A program made the translations under genes and the position numbers. A DNA stretch of 16,296 bases from Micavibrio aeruginosavorus (GTDB lineage Bacteria; Pseudomonadota; Alphaproteobacteria; Micavibrionales; Micavibrionaceae): assembly GCA_003241475.1 (NCBI GenBank), contig QFQB01000038.1, positions 1 through 16,296 on the forward strand, given 5' to 3'. Shown here one piece after another: positions 1 to 7,586 of this stretch (position 1 is its first letter; each line of letters begins with the position of its first letter). Under the pieces are notes generated by a model that was not told where the DNA came from, did not search any database, and saw only the letters and a program-made list of their open reading frames with translations.

Positions 1-324
1 CAAAACATTGCAACCAAGTTCTTTCGAAAACCAGCTTTGTTCAAGACCGCGACGCGTTCCGTGACACAAACCGAATTTGGGAGCAGGGATCTTTGTTTTT
101 ACAAAGTCTGCAAGAAACTTAATGTTTTCTTCAATCGCCCATACACGGTCGATTTTACGCTTATTTCCGTCCTCTTGAATGCGGCGATACTTTTCGTAAT
201 CAAAGTTTCCCGCTTCATCCACATAGCTATAAAGCGCAAAACCTAATTCAGGGCGGTACATCTTCTGACCGCGTTGAGGCTTTACAACCGTGTTAATCAG
301 CTTTTTCTTTATATTACCAAACAT
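1..324 (-). CDS. SAM-dependent methyltransferase-like protein, N-terminal part (cut by window edge)
   Basis: An open frame runs from an ATG at 324 to the window edge without a stop (108 codons; the C-terminus lies outside). The ATG at 324 is preferred over one 12 bases upstream (336) because a GGAG Shine-Dalgarno (334-331) sits six bases before it. The visible protein starts MFGNIKKKLINT, is basic and soluble, and near residues 85-105 reads FGLCHGTRRGLEQSWFSKEL. I associate this G-x-x-x-G-rich segment with the cofactor loop of class I methyltransferases found in glycan loci; this is recall, not a search. It is divergent from the flippase, sharing a 113-base intergenic region, so it probably belongs to the same surface-glycan locus. 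The catalytic half is not visible, so substrate and even activity are inferences. Confidence 0.65.
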   Translation of the reverse strand, partial: MFGNIKKKLINTVVKPQRGQKMYRPELGFALYSYVDEAGNFDYEKYRRIQEDGNKRKIDRVWAIEENIKFLADFVKTKIPAPKFGLCHGTRRGLEQSWFSKELGCNVL

Positions 325-437
325 GTCAGGCTCCATTATTGGAAAAAGAGGTAACAGGCTTTTATACTTGCGTCAAAAATAAATTTGAGTTGTTATCGAT
401 AACTACAATGATCTTTTAGACCCGCTTATCCGCGCTT
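325..437. promoter_or_regulatory. divergent intergenic region with 12-bp palindrome
   Basis: This short region separates the leftward methyltransferase-like gene from the rightward flippase and must hold the promoters of both. It contains a perfect 12-bp palindrome, GTTATCGATAAC, at 392-403. With one mismatched pair it extends to 18 bp (389-406). On the minus strand a TATAAA (366-361) could be a -10 box for the left gene, but I see no good -35 at the proper distance. No clear sigma-70 promoter was recognised for the flippase. A repressor or activator site at the palindrome is plausible but unproven. Confidence 0.4.
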
Positions 438-1700
438 TTGCGCGCAATTGAATCTTTCGTGAAATCTGTCTCCGACCTCATTATAAACTTAAGGGAACAT
501 AGGGTAATTCTAGAAGGAATTGTCGTAACCCTGCTCTACAAGTTGTTTCAATTAGGACTCGGACTAGTCACCACCCATTACATTGTACATAGTTTTAGCA
601 AAGAAAGTTTTGGGCAGTACAACTACATTTTAACAATTCTGGGCGTTCTTAGCGTTTTTTCTCTTCCCAATCTTAATGGCGCGATTTCACAATCTGTCGC
701 GCGCGGTTTTTATGGAACGTACAACAAAGCTGTTCCCCTCGCTATTCTAAGCAGTCTTGTAGCAACGATTATTTTGCTGACTTTTGCCATATACAATTAT
801 TGGGAAAACTCCCTTGTTCTCGCTTATGGCTTTCTTCTTAGTGCCCTTATGTTCCCTCTATTTTATGGGATCGGCTTATGGAAGGCGTTTTTGGTAGGAC
901 TGGAACAGTTTAAGCAGATCGTAAAAGTTGCCAGCGTTAACAACGTCATAAAATCTGTGCTGTTAATAGCAACAGCCATATATTTCCCTGATAATGTATT
1001 TATCCTCTTGCTTGTTTATCTCGCCATTCCATCATTACAAAATATCAACCAGAGCTTAAAGCTCTGGAAAACTTCGCATAAAAACAACAAAACTGAAGAG
1101 GGAAGCATCTCCTATGGCGTTAAAGCCAGCGCCTATTCAATTATAAGCCTGATTGCAACCAATATCGACAACCTGCTTATTTTTCACTTTTTATCTCCCG
1201 TTGCATTGGCCAACCTTGCGGCGGCTCAAAGGCTACCCGAAGTTATAAAAGGCGGAATACTGGATTTAGGCCAAATCCTATTGCCGAAATTTTCAAGGAC
1301 TGAAAAACTTACAAAAAAAATAGACCAGTTTTTCACTTATTTCGGATTAGCAATCGGAATCACTTTACTGATTGTGACCTTTACGATTTTCCCATATTTT
1401 TTCTTGCTGGTTTTTGGAGATCAGTATGAAAATGCGCTTCCTTATGCTCAAGCCATGATGCTGTCTTTGGCCATAGCAAATACAGCGCCATTAAAAGTAT
1501 GGTTTATGAACTCAAAACTGGACTCGAAAACCAATAGAGATATGATCCTAATCATCTCTGTAGCGCGCATAACATCCTCGCTTTTGCTAATCCCGTTTTT
1601 TGGCATATGGGGAGCCGTCGCGTCATCTTTCTTGCATAGAATCATTACTTCCATCTCAATCCATATGCTCATGAGAAAGCGGTATCCAGTAACGTCATGA
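438..1700 (+). CDS. polysaccharide/oligosaccharide flippase (Wzx-like, MOP superfamily)
   Basis: Membrane protein of 420 aa, the usual length of Wzx flippases, with many hydrophobic segments (for example around residues 27-50, 62-78, 98-120, 127-152, 168-200, 230-250, 300-326, 336-352, 368-392). The N-terminal part carries the family-like stretch ESFGQYNYILTILGVLS. Wzx proteins move undecaprenyl-diphosphate-linked glycans across the inner membrane; that role is inferred from family and from the glycosyltransferases downstream. The start is uncertain: the frame opens after a TAG at 417-419 and has no ATG before the first membrane segment. TTG at 438 is the earliest candidate and GTG at 459 the next; neither has a Shine-Dalgarno. 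TTG 438 also falls at the loop of a small CGCGC/GCGCG hairpin. A 133-base gap separates this gene from the next one. Confidence 0.85.
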   Translation: MRAIESFVKSVSDLIINLREHRVILEGIVVTLLYKLFQLGLGLVTTHYIVHSFSKESFGQYNYILTILGVLSVFSLPNLNGAISQSVARGFYGTYNKAVPLAILSSLVATIILLTFAIYNYWENSLVLAYGFLLSALMFPLFYGIGLWKAFLVGLEQFKQIVKVASVNNVIKSVLLIATAIYFPDNVFILLLVYLAIPSLQNINQSLKLWKTSHKNNKTEEGSISYGVKASAYSIISLIATNIDNLLIFHFLSPVALANLAAAQRLPEVIKGGILDLGQILLPKFSRTEKLTKKIDQFFTYFGLAIGITLLIVTFTIFPYFFLLVFGDQYENALPYAQAMMLSLAIANTAPLKVWFMNSKLDSKTNRDMILIISVARITSSLLLIPFFGIWGAVASSFLHRIITSISIHMLMRKRYPVTS

Positions 1701-1833
1701 TTAATTACGAAAATTATTGAATGCAGATATTTATCTCTGCAAAAAGCGGGATTGGCACATTTTACATTTGTAGAACAACCGATATTTGACTACAAAATGA
1801 ACGCACCTAATAACATAACTGTCAGGCCATAAA
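1701..1833. promoter_or_regulatory. 133-base intergenic region, possible promoter/attenuator for the glycosyltransferase operon
   Basis: This is the only sizeable gap inside the rightward glycan genes, so it may hold the promoter of the run 1834-9502. Two inverted repeats are visible: TGCAGA/TCTGCA (1722-1727 with 1736-1741, loop 8) and TTTGTAG/CTACAAA (1767-1773 with 1790-1796, loop 16). Neither is followed by a T-run on the plus strand, so neither is a convincing terminator. No strong -35/-10 pair was recognised. A CAGG at 1823-1826 may be the ribosome binding site of the next gene. Confidence 0.3.
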
Positions 1834-2574
1834 ATGCTACCACAGCCGCGTACAACAGATTATATCAAAACAAAATATCATGATTTTGCGGACTTTCTGT
1901 CTGACGCGAGTTCAGCAGAGCGTAAAAAGCAGTCAGCGCTACAATATTTAAAAATATACGAGAAGACGAAAGAAAAAAACAAACCTGTCGTTGTTGAACT
2001 CGGCACATGGAAGGGGTTTTCCACCACGGCTTTCCTGCAGGCATGCCATGAAAACGGCGGCCATTTGTATTCCGTAGACATCAAGGACTACTCCGATGTC
2101 GCAGCAGGCAATCCGCAATGGACATTTATTCAGAACGATAGCACGGATGTACAGGGCATCATCGGCAAAGCCCCAAAACTCAAAGATGGAATAGATGTTC
2201 TTCTCATTGACAGCTACCATATCCGTCATCACGTGGAAAAAGAGTTTTACAACTGGGCGCCATACCTGAACAAGAATGCCATCATCTTCTTTGATGACGT
2301 TGATCCTTTTATTTACAGGGCCGGAGAACGTAAAGACCATAGAAACAATGAATTCCACTGGGAAGACATTCAGGATTTTGTTATCGAGCTTTTCCGCGCC
2401 AATGAAGACAACATGACGCTTGAAATGCTCTTTGGTTCAAGCGGCCTTGCCGTGCTTGAAAAGCAAAGCGAAAAGGGAGCGCCTCTTAATAAAGCAGTAA
2501 AGGCAAAATACCGCACGCGTTCTTTCTGGAGCCAACTGAAATTCAGGCTCTCGCAAATAAAGAATCATGATTGA
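1834..2574 (+). CDS. class I SAM-dependent methyltransferase
   Basis: Cytoplasmic protein of 246 aa with a Rossmann-type methyltransferase core. Motif I is VVELGTWKGFST (residues 53-64, acidic-x-Gly-x-x-x-Gly pattern); the acidic end of the next strand is VDIKDY (81-86). A further strand reads LLIDSYHIRHHVEKEF (123-138), resembling the D-x-x-H-x-x-x-x-V-x-x-D/E segment of Methyltransf_24/CmcI-like enzymes, and IIFFDDV (150-156) follows. It probably methylates a sugar of the glycan or its precursor; the acceptor cannot be read from the sequence. The ATG at 1834 has a weak AGG seven bases upstream. Its last eight bases overlap the first GT2 gene, suggesting translational coupling. The C-terminal 35 residues are basic. 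Confidence 0.85.
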   Translation: MLPQPRTTDYIKTKYHDFADFLSDASSAERKKQSALQYLKIYEKTKEKNKPVVVELGTWKGFSTTAFLQACHENGGHLYSVDIKDYSDVAAGNPQWTFIQNDSTDVQGIIGKAPKLKDGIDVLLIDSYHIRHHVEKEFYNWAPYLNKNAIIFFDDVDPFIYRAGERKDHRNNEFHWEDIQDFVIELFRANEDNMTLEMLFGSSGLAVLEKQSEKGAPLNKAVKAKYRTRSFWSQLKFRLSQIKNHD

Positions 2575-3484
2575 TGCGCCGCTTATTACAATCGGCATAA
2601 CCTGTTTCAACGCCGCTGATACTATTGATCGCGCCATCGGCTCCGCTGTGGCGCAGACGTATCCGAATATACAGATTATCGTCATCGATGATTGCTCGAC
2701 CGACAATAGTCACAACTTAATAAATGCGTACAAAAGCCGGATAAACAATCTTGAGATAATCCGTCACGAAAAAAACCGCGGCTATCCCGGAGCCCTCAAT
2801 AGCATCTTGCACGCCGCAAAAGGGCAATACATTGCCTTTTTTGATGATGACGATTTTTCTGAAAATGACAGACTGCAACGCCAATATGACTACCTTCTGC
2901 AGAGCGAAAAGCGACTCAAAACTAAAAATATATTTTGTTACAGTAATCGCACCATCGTAAAAGGAAATCCGCCGGCTCCCTCGCATGTTTCTATGGCCAT
3001 CGGACGCCATGCCCCGGAACCTTATGGGGAATCCGTTGCGGATTATTTGCTTTGGCGCACATCTGCCAAGCAATTTACATGGGGAATGTTTGGAAGTTGC
3101 ACAATGTTTGTCCGCAAGGAATCCTTTTCCGCCCTCGGCGACTTTGACGAGAATTTTCGCCGTTGCGCCGAATGGGACATGGCCGTCCGCGCCGCCTTCC
3201 AGGGATATTATTTCATCGCCGTAGATGCTCCTCTGGTTACGCAGTACAAAACAGCGACGAGCGATAAGGCAGGAAAGACTCCTCTAAAATATCGCCTTAT
3301 GCTTGTGAATAAATACAAAGATTACCTGAAAAAAAATCATTCTTATGCTGGAGCCATTATGCTGGCTCATGCAAAATTCTATGGAAACAAGAAGAAAAAA
3401 ATCAAAAATTTATTCTATAGATGGATTGCATACAGCATCGCCGCACCGAGCCTCATCGAAAGAAAAATGGCATGGAAAAAGTAA
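2567..3484 (+). CDS. GT2 family glycosyltransferase, first of three tandem paralogs
   Basis: Protein of 305 aa with a GT-A fold. The N-terminus reads ITIGITCFNAADTIDRAI, followed by the nucleotide-binding VIDDCSTDNS (39-48) and a metal-binding acidic run FFDDDD (91-96). A probable catalytic-base segment, AEWDMAVR, lies at 201-208. It should transfer a sugar from a nucleotide donor to a lipid-linked glycan at the cytoplasmic face of the membrane; donor and linkage are unknown. It overlaps the methyltransferase by 8 nt and the next GT2 gene by 13 nt. The second half shares its layout with the two following genes: a histidine plus YGESVADYLLW near 148-163, then an acidic segment, then a basic C-terminal helix. 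There are no membrane spans, and the C-terminal tail is strongly basic. Confidence 0.92.
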   Translation: MIDAPLITIGITCFNAADTIDRAIGSAVAQTYPNIQIIVIDDCSTDNSHNLINAYKSRINNLEIIRHEKNRGYPGALNSILHAAKGQYIAFFDDDDFSENDRLQRQYDYLLQSEKRLKTKNIFCYSNRTIVKGNPPAPSHVSMAIGRHAPEPYGESVADYLLWRTSAKQFTWGMFGSCTMFVRKESFSALGDFDENFRRCAEWDMAVRAAFQGYYFIAVDAPLVTQYKTATSDKAGKTPLKYRLMLVNKYKDYLKKNHSYAGAIMLAHAKFYGNKKKKIKNLFYRWIAYSIAAPSLIERKMAWKK

Positions 3485-4419
3485 GCATTGGCATAACCTG
3501 CTTTAATGCCGCGCAGAGCATCTCCATTGCAGTTGAATCAGCGCTGGCTCAAGACTGGCCTATTAAAGAAATTATTATTGTTGATGATGCCTCCACCGAC
3601 CGGAGTGGGGATGAACTTCAGCGCATAGCTGAAATAAATCCAATCATACGCGTACATCGAAACATAAACAACACGGGCGTAGCGGGCGCCCGCAATGTCA
3701 TTATTGACATGGCAACAGGGGATTTTCTTGCCTTTTTTGATGACGACGACATAAGCGAGCCCTCGCGCATCTCACGCCAAATAAAAGCAATAAAAGATTA
3801 TGAGAGCCTTTATGGCACAAATATTGATGTTATGTGCCACACTGCACGCTTACAAAAATATCCGGATGGCTCACAACGCATTGAAATAGCCATGGGGCAA
3901 AAAGAAAACTCTATTGCGCCACATGGGATAGATATGGCGCGTAGCATTCTGTTCAATGCACCCATATCTGGTGTTAAAGGATCCATGGCGACATGCTCTC
4001 AAATGGCTAGATTGGGAATTTATCGCCGCTACAAATTCGATGAAATATTCCGGCGCAACAGCGATATGGAACTTTCAGTGCGGTTTGCCTTAGGCGGCGG
4101 ACATTTCATAGCTATACAAGACCCGCTTGTCGTACAAAGCATGACATACGGAAGCGACAAGCACGTATCTTACGAAACGCAGTACACAACGCAAATATAT
4201 AAAAAACACCAGGATTTTCTGACGGCCGAGAAGAGGGGAAACTTTGATCTTCTCTGGGTTGAAGCAAAATTTCTGTACCTGTCTGGAAAAACAAGAGGTT
4301 TTGTAGTTCGAATGGCATCCTTGGCTTTGAGCCATCCTATCATGACGGCTCAAAGAATTTTGCATGCGCTGCCGAATATGGAGAACAATACTGTATTCAA
4401 AAAGTTTTACAGGACCTGA
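3472..4419 (+). CDS. GT2 family glycosyltransferase, second of three tandem paralogs
   Basis: Protein of 315 aa. The frame is open from an ATG at 3421, but the conserved GT2 start (MEKVSIGITCFNAA) begins at ATG 3472, so the earlier ATG, which lies well inside the previous gene, is rejected. Visible motifs are IIIVDDASTDRS (34-45), GVAGARN (69-75) and FFDDDD (88-93). The acidic segment that serves as catalytic base in GT2 enzymes reads SDMELSVR here, with Glu where the paralogs have Asp. It overlaps the preceding gene by 13 nt and is followed after 3 bases by the third GT2 gene. It probably adds another sugar to the same glycan, and a distinct donor or acceptor is likely given the sequence divergence. 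No ribosome binding site better than a purine run was found. Confidence 0.92.
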   Translation: MEKVSIGITCFNAAQSISIAVESALAQDWPIKEIIIVDDASTDRSGDELQRIAEINPIIRVHRNINNTGVAGARNVIIDMATGDFLAFFDDDDISEPSRISRQIKAIKDYESLYGTNIDVMCHTARLQKYPDGSQRIEIAMGQKENSIAPHGIDMARSILFNAPISGVKGSMATCSQMARLGIYRRYKFDEIFRRNSDMELSVRFALGGGHFIAIQDPLVVQSMTYGSDKHVSYETQYTTQIYKKHQDFLTAEKRGNFDLLWVEAKFLYLSGKTRGFVVRMASLALSHPIMTAQRILHALPNMENNTVFKKFYRT

Positions 4420-4422
4420 GGC

Positions 4423-5382
4423 ATGAAAGAGAATAATTCCTTGCCTTTGGTTTCGGTCATAATCGCTTGCTACAACGCGCAGGATACGATCTCCCGCGCT
4501 ATTGAAAGCGCGATGGCGCAGGACTGGACTAATCTTGAAATTATTGTGGTAGACGACTGCTCATCCGATCAATCGGTAAAAGTTATTGAAGAGCATTGTT
4601 TAAAAGATTCCCGCATTCGCCTTATGCGTCTTGCCGCAAATCTGGGAGCAGGAGGAGCGCGAAATGCCGCCATACTGGAAGCCAAGGGCGATTTCATAGT
4701 AATTTTCGATGACGATGATAAGAGCCTACCTTCCCGCGTAACATGCCAGTATAAAACCATCCTTGAGGCTGAAAAAAAATATCAGACAAGGATGATCGCA
4801 TGCTTTGCTTCCGGCATGCGCATTTATTCCAACGGCCACCAGGTGGATATGAAGATCGTGGGAGAAACGGATCCTGTTCCTCATGGAGAATCCATGGCGC
4901 GCTATCTTCTCTTTTACAAAAAAGAGCAGGGCATATCTTACGGAGGAACTCCGGCATGCGCCTTCATGATGCGCAAAGATATTTTCTGCAAAATAGACAT
5001 GTTTGATCCGGATTTTCGGCGCATAGAAGATATTGATTTCGCTGTGCGCTTTGCGTTAGCCAAAGGATATTTTATTGGCACGGGCCAAAAAATTCTTGTA
5101 CAGTACGCGACTTCCGGCAACGATAAAAAGCCGGAATCGTCGTACGCGGCACGCTTGATGCTCATAGAAAAACACAAAGAATTTCTCCTAAAAAACAAGA
5201 GATACCATTACGCCAAGCAATGGGCTTACATGCGCCATTGCCACTTCAGCGGTCAAAAGGCGCATTTCTTTTATGCCTTGATAGCTCTTTTTGTTTGCCA
5301 TCCTATATGGGGGACAGGGCAGTTTTTACAAACCGGATCACGACGATTTATTCATGAATTAAAGATAAAGAAAGCCGCCTGA
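4423..5382 (+). CDS. GT2 family glycosyltransferase, third of three tandem paralogs
   Basis: Protein of 319 aa with a GT-A fold. Motifs in order: VSVIIACYNAQDTI (10-23), IVVDDCSSDQS (41-51), GAGGARN (75-81), IFDDDD (94-99) and the catalytic-base segment IEDIDFAVRFA (201-211), which is the canonical E-D-x-D form. It shares PHGESMARYLLF (153-164) with the equivalent region of the two upstream paralogs. The C-terminal part ends with a hydrophobic patch and ICHP-like segment (ALFVCHP) also seen as LALSHP in the second paralog. An AGGA eight bases before the ATG may be the ribosome binding site. The stop codon TGA directly abuts the ATG of the following GT4 gene, so translation is probably coupled. 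Donor and acceptor are unknown. Confidence 0.92.
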   Translation: MKENNSLPLVSVIIACYNAQDTISRAIESAMAQDWTNLEIIVVDDCSSDQSVKVIEEHCLKDSRIRLMRLAANLGAGGARNAAILEAKGDFIVIFDDDDKSLPSRVTCQYKTILEAEKKYQTRMIACFASGMRIYSNGHQVDMKIVGETDPVPHGESMARYLLFYKKEQGISYGGTPACAFMMRKDIFCKIDMFDPDFRRIEDIDFAVRFALAKGYFIGTGQKILVQYATSGNDKKPESSYAARLMLIEKHKEFLLKNKRYHYAKQWAYMRHCHFSGQKAHFFYALIALFVCHPIWGTGQFLQTGSRRFIHELKIKKAA

Positions 5383-6495
5383 ATGCGATTGCTGTTTGCT
5401 TATAGAGCCTTTGATAATATCGCAGGCGGCGTTCAAAAAACGTCCGTAGATCTCATGAACGAAATGGTTGGAAGAGGGCACGAGGTTCACCTTCTGACGT
5501 GGGACAATGCAAATGCGACATCTTATTTTCCCCTCCATGAAAATATAGAATGGCATAAAATTGACACCGGAAGCTTTAAGAAAAGAGCCACATGGATGGC
5601 CCGCATTCAGCGCATGATGCGCGTACGAAAACTGGTTTCGAATATTTGCCCCGATGTCGTTATCGGCTATCAAGACGGCATGTTTGTTGCCATGCGGCTT
5701 TATACAGCCTTTATGAATGTTCCGGTCATCGCAGCGGAAAGAAACGCAGCGTCCAGATTTCAATATATTCAGGCCGGAAAACATAAAAATCTGGTATTCC
5801 AGTCATTCAGGCTCGCAAAATTCATTACGGTTCAATGCCAAAGCTATCCCAATGACTACCCGGCTTATCTGCGCCATAAAATCAGAGTGATCTCAAACCC
5901 TGTCTATCCCGCAAAGTGCGTTGCCGAACCGGAAGGCCCAAATATTGACAACAAAATACTTTTGTCGGTCGGCCGGCTGGGTTTTCAAAAGAACTATGCA
6001 ATTCTTGTAAAAGCTTTTGCAGAGATCGCCGCGCAATTCCCCGATTGGACCCTTAAAATTATCGGGGAAGGCGAAGATCGCGCTAAACTTGAATCGCTCA
6101 TTAAAAGCAAAAAACTAACGCAACAAATACTGCTTCCCGGCACCACGGAATCCGTTTCTGAACAATATTGTTCGGCGCATTTATTTTGCCTGCCGTCGCG
6201 CTGGGAGGGGTTCCCCAATGCTCTTGCAGAAGCCATGGCGCACGGATTGCCTTGCGTGGGACTAGACAGCTGTTCAGGAGTACGCGATCTGATAAACCCC
6301 AGCCGCAACGGCTATTTAGCGAAATCTCAAAACGATCATGACTACAAAGCCCTCTCTGAGACACTTAAGAAAGCCATGACAGATCACACAACACGAAAAA
6401 TCATGGGAGAAAATGCGCGGAACGATATGACGCAATACGACCCATCGGTTATATACACAATGTGGGAAAATCTTTTTTTGGAATCCATGAAATGA
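5383..6495 (+). CDS. GT4 family glycosyltransferase, first of a tandem pair
   Basis: Protein of 370 aa with a GT-B fold. The N-terminal domain begins MRLLFAYRAFDNIAGGVQKT, where the GG loop is typical of GT4 enzymes. The C-terminal Glycos_transf_1 domain begins near residue 191 (KILLSVGRLGFQKN) and contains IIGEGEDR (226-233). The E-x7-E motif is in SRWEGFPNALAEAM (272-285; Glu275 and Glu283). GT4 enzymes are retaining and use nucleotide-sugar donors; the sugar is not deducible. The ATG directly follows the TGA of the third GT2 gene, and the gene overlaps the second GT4 by 4 nt (ATGA). It shares its N-terminal layout with the next gene, pointing to duplication. Confidence 0.93.
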   Translation: MRLLFAYRAFDNIAGGVQKTSVDLMNEMVGRGHEVHLLTWDNANATSYFPLHENIEWHKIDTGSFKKRATWMARIQRMMRVRKLVSNICPDVVIGYQDGMFVAMRLYTAFMNVPVIAAERNAASRFQYIQAGKHKNLVFQSFRLAKFITVQCQSYPNDYPAYLRHKIRVISNPVYPAKCVAEPEGPNIDNKILLSVGRLGFQKNYAILVKAFAEIAAQFPDWTLKIIGEGEDRAKLESLIKSKKLTQQILLPGTTESVSEQYCSAHLFCLPSRWEGFPNALAEAMAHGLPCVGLDSCSGVRDLINPSRNGYLAKSQNDHDYKALSETLKKAMTDHTTRKIMGENARNDMTQYDPSVIYTMWENLFLESMK

Positions 6496-7586
6496 AGGTT
6501 TTCTTTGCAATCAAGAAACTGCAGGATATTGCAGGCGGCGCAGAAAGCATTCTGTGTCAGGTTGCATCCCGCATAGCCGAAAACGGCAATAATGTAACGC
6601 TGTATTCTATGGACGACGAGCAGGCGCAAAGTTTTTATCCATTGTCTTCACGTGTAAAATGGAAAAAAACCGGCATTCTAAAACAGCAAAAGCCGATGGG
6701 CCTTTTTGCCTTTTTCAAAATCATTTTACGCATGAGGCACGAAATGCTCCGTGAAAAGCCGGATATCGTTATCGCCTTTATGCACAGCATGTTCGTTCCG
6801 CTGTCTTTCTCTCTTATTGGCACGAGCATACCAATCATTGCGTCTGAACACATTATTCCAAAACATTATAAAAAAACGCCGCATGAATTTTTTCTTCTTT
6901 TGCTCAGCTCTTTTTTTGTAGAAAAAATTACCGTTATGACCAGCCAAGTCAAAAAACTCTACCCGGCATTGACGCAGTCAAAAATCGTAATTATTCCCAA
7001 TCCCGTTAAATTCTATGTCGAAGTTGCCAATAAAAGAAAACCTGTGATACTGAATGTCGGACGGCTAAACGAACAAAAAGATCAGGAAACTCTTATCCGC
7101 GCTTTTGCCAAAATAGCAGAAAAATATCCTGAGTGGTTGTTGCGCATCGTGGGCGAGGGAAATTTACGTCCGAAGTTAGAAACCATTATTCAGGACTATG
7201 GACTCGAAAACAGAATTGTCCTTCCCGGTGTCAACAAGGATATGCAAAGCGAATACGAAAACGCTTCTATATTTGCAACGTCCTCTTTGTATGAAAGTTT
7301 TGGCCTCGCGACTGCCGAAGCATTGTCTGCCGCCATACCCTGCATAGGTTTTGCGGACTGCATCGGCACAAACGAAATCATCCATCATGAATTCAACGGC
7401 CTTCTCGTTGATGGTAAAGACAGAGTTTCCAGCCTGTCAGATGCAATGGATAGACTAATGGCGTCATCATCGCTACGTGAATCCTATGGCCGCAACGGGC
7501 CGCAGAGTGTAGAAAAATTTGGTTTGGCTCAAACCATGGCCGCATGGGAAATCCTGATTGAAGAAACCAGCAAGAAATTAAAATGA
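6492..7586 (+). CDS. GT4 family glycosyltransferase, second of a tandem pair
   Basis: Protein of 364 aa. The frame extends upstream to an ATG at 6462, but the natural GT4 start MKVFFAIKKLQDIAGGAESI begins at ATG 6492, in an ATGA overlap with the previous stop, so 6492 is chosen. The GT-B C-terminal domain starts near residue 184 (PVILNVGRLNEQKD), followed by IVGEGNLRPKLE (219-230). The E-x7-E motif is in YESFGLATAEAL (267-278; Glu268 and Glu276). Residues 1-60 align by eye with the previous GT4, including F/SYPL near 48-51. It probably adds a further sugar with retention of configuration. It overlaps the downstream acyltransferase by another ATGA. Confidence 0.93.
   Translation: MKVFFAIKKLQDIAGGAESILCQVASRIAENGNNVTLYSMDDEQAQSFYPLSSRVKWKKTGILKQQKPMGLFAFFKIILRMRHEMLREKPDIVIAFMHSMFVPLSFSLIGTSIPIIASEHIIPKHYKKTPHEFFLLLLSSFFVEKITVMTSQVKKLYPALTQSKIVIIPNPVKFYVEVANKRKPVILNVGRLNEQKDQETLIRAFAKIAEKYPEWLLRIVGEGNLRPKLETIIQDYGLENRIVLPGVNKDMQSEYENASIFATSSLYESFGLATAEALSAAIPCIGFADCIGTNEIIHHEFNGLLVDGKDRVSSLSDAMDRLMASSSLRESYGRNGPQSVEKFGLAQTMAAWEILIEETSKKLK

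Noticed and set aside
37..246. 69-aa plus-strand open frame near the left edge
   Set aside because: It lies antisense within the leftward methyltransferase-like gene, which has a good Shine-Dalgarno and runs without a stop to the edge.
1722..1741. TGCAGA/TCTGCA hairpin as terminator of the flippase gene
   Set aside because: It is followed by a run of A rather than T on the plus strand and the stem is only six pairs.
1948..2358. 136-aa minus-strand open frame
   Set aside because: It is antisense to the methyltransferase, whose motifs are clear on the plus strand.
3421..3471. ATG at 3421 as start of the second GT2 gene
   Set aside because: It lies deep inside the first GT2 gene; the conserved family N-terminus begins at ATG 3472.
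6462..6491. ATG at 6462 as start of the second GT4 gene
   Set aside because: The extra ten residues are the shadow of the preceding gene's end; the GT4 start is at 6492 in an ATGA overlap.
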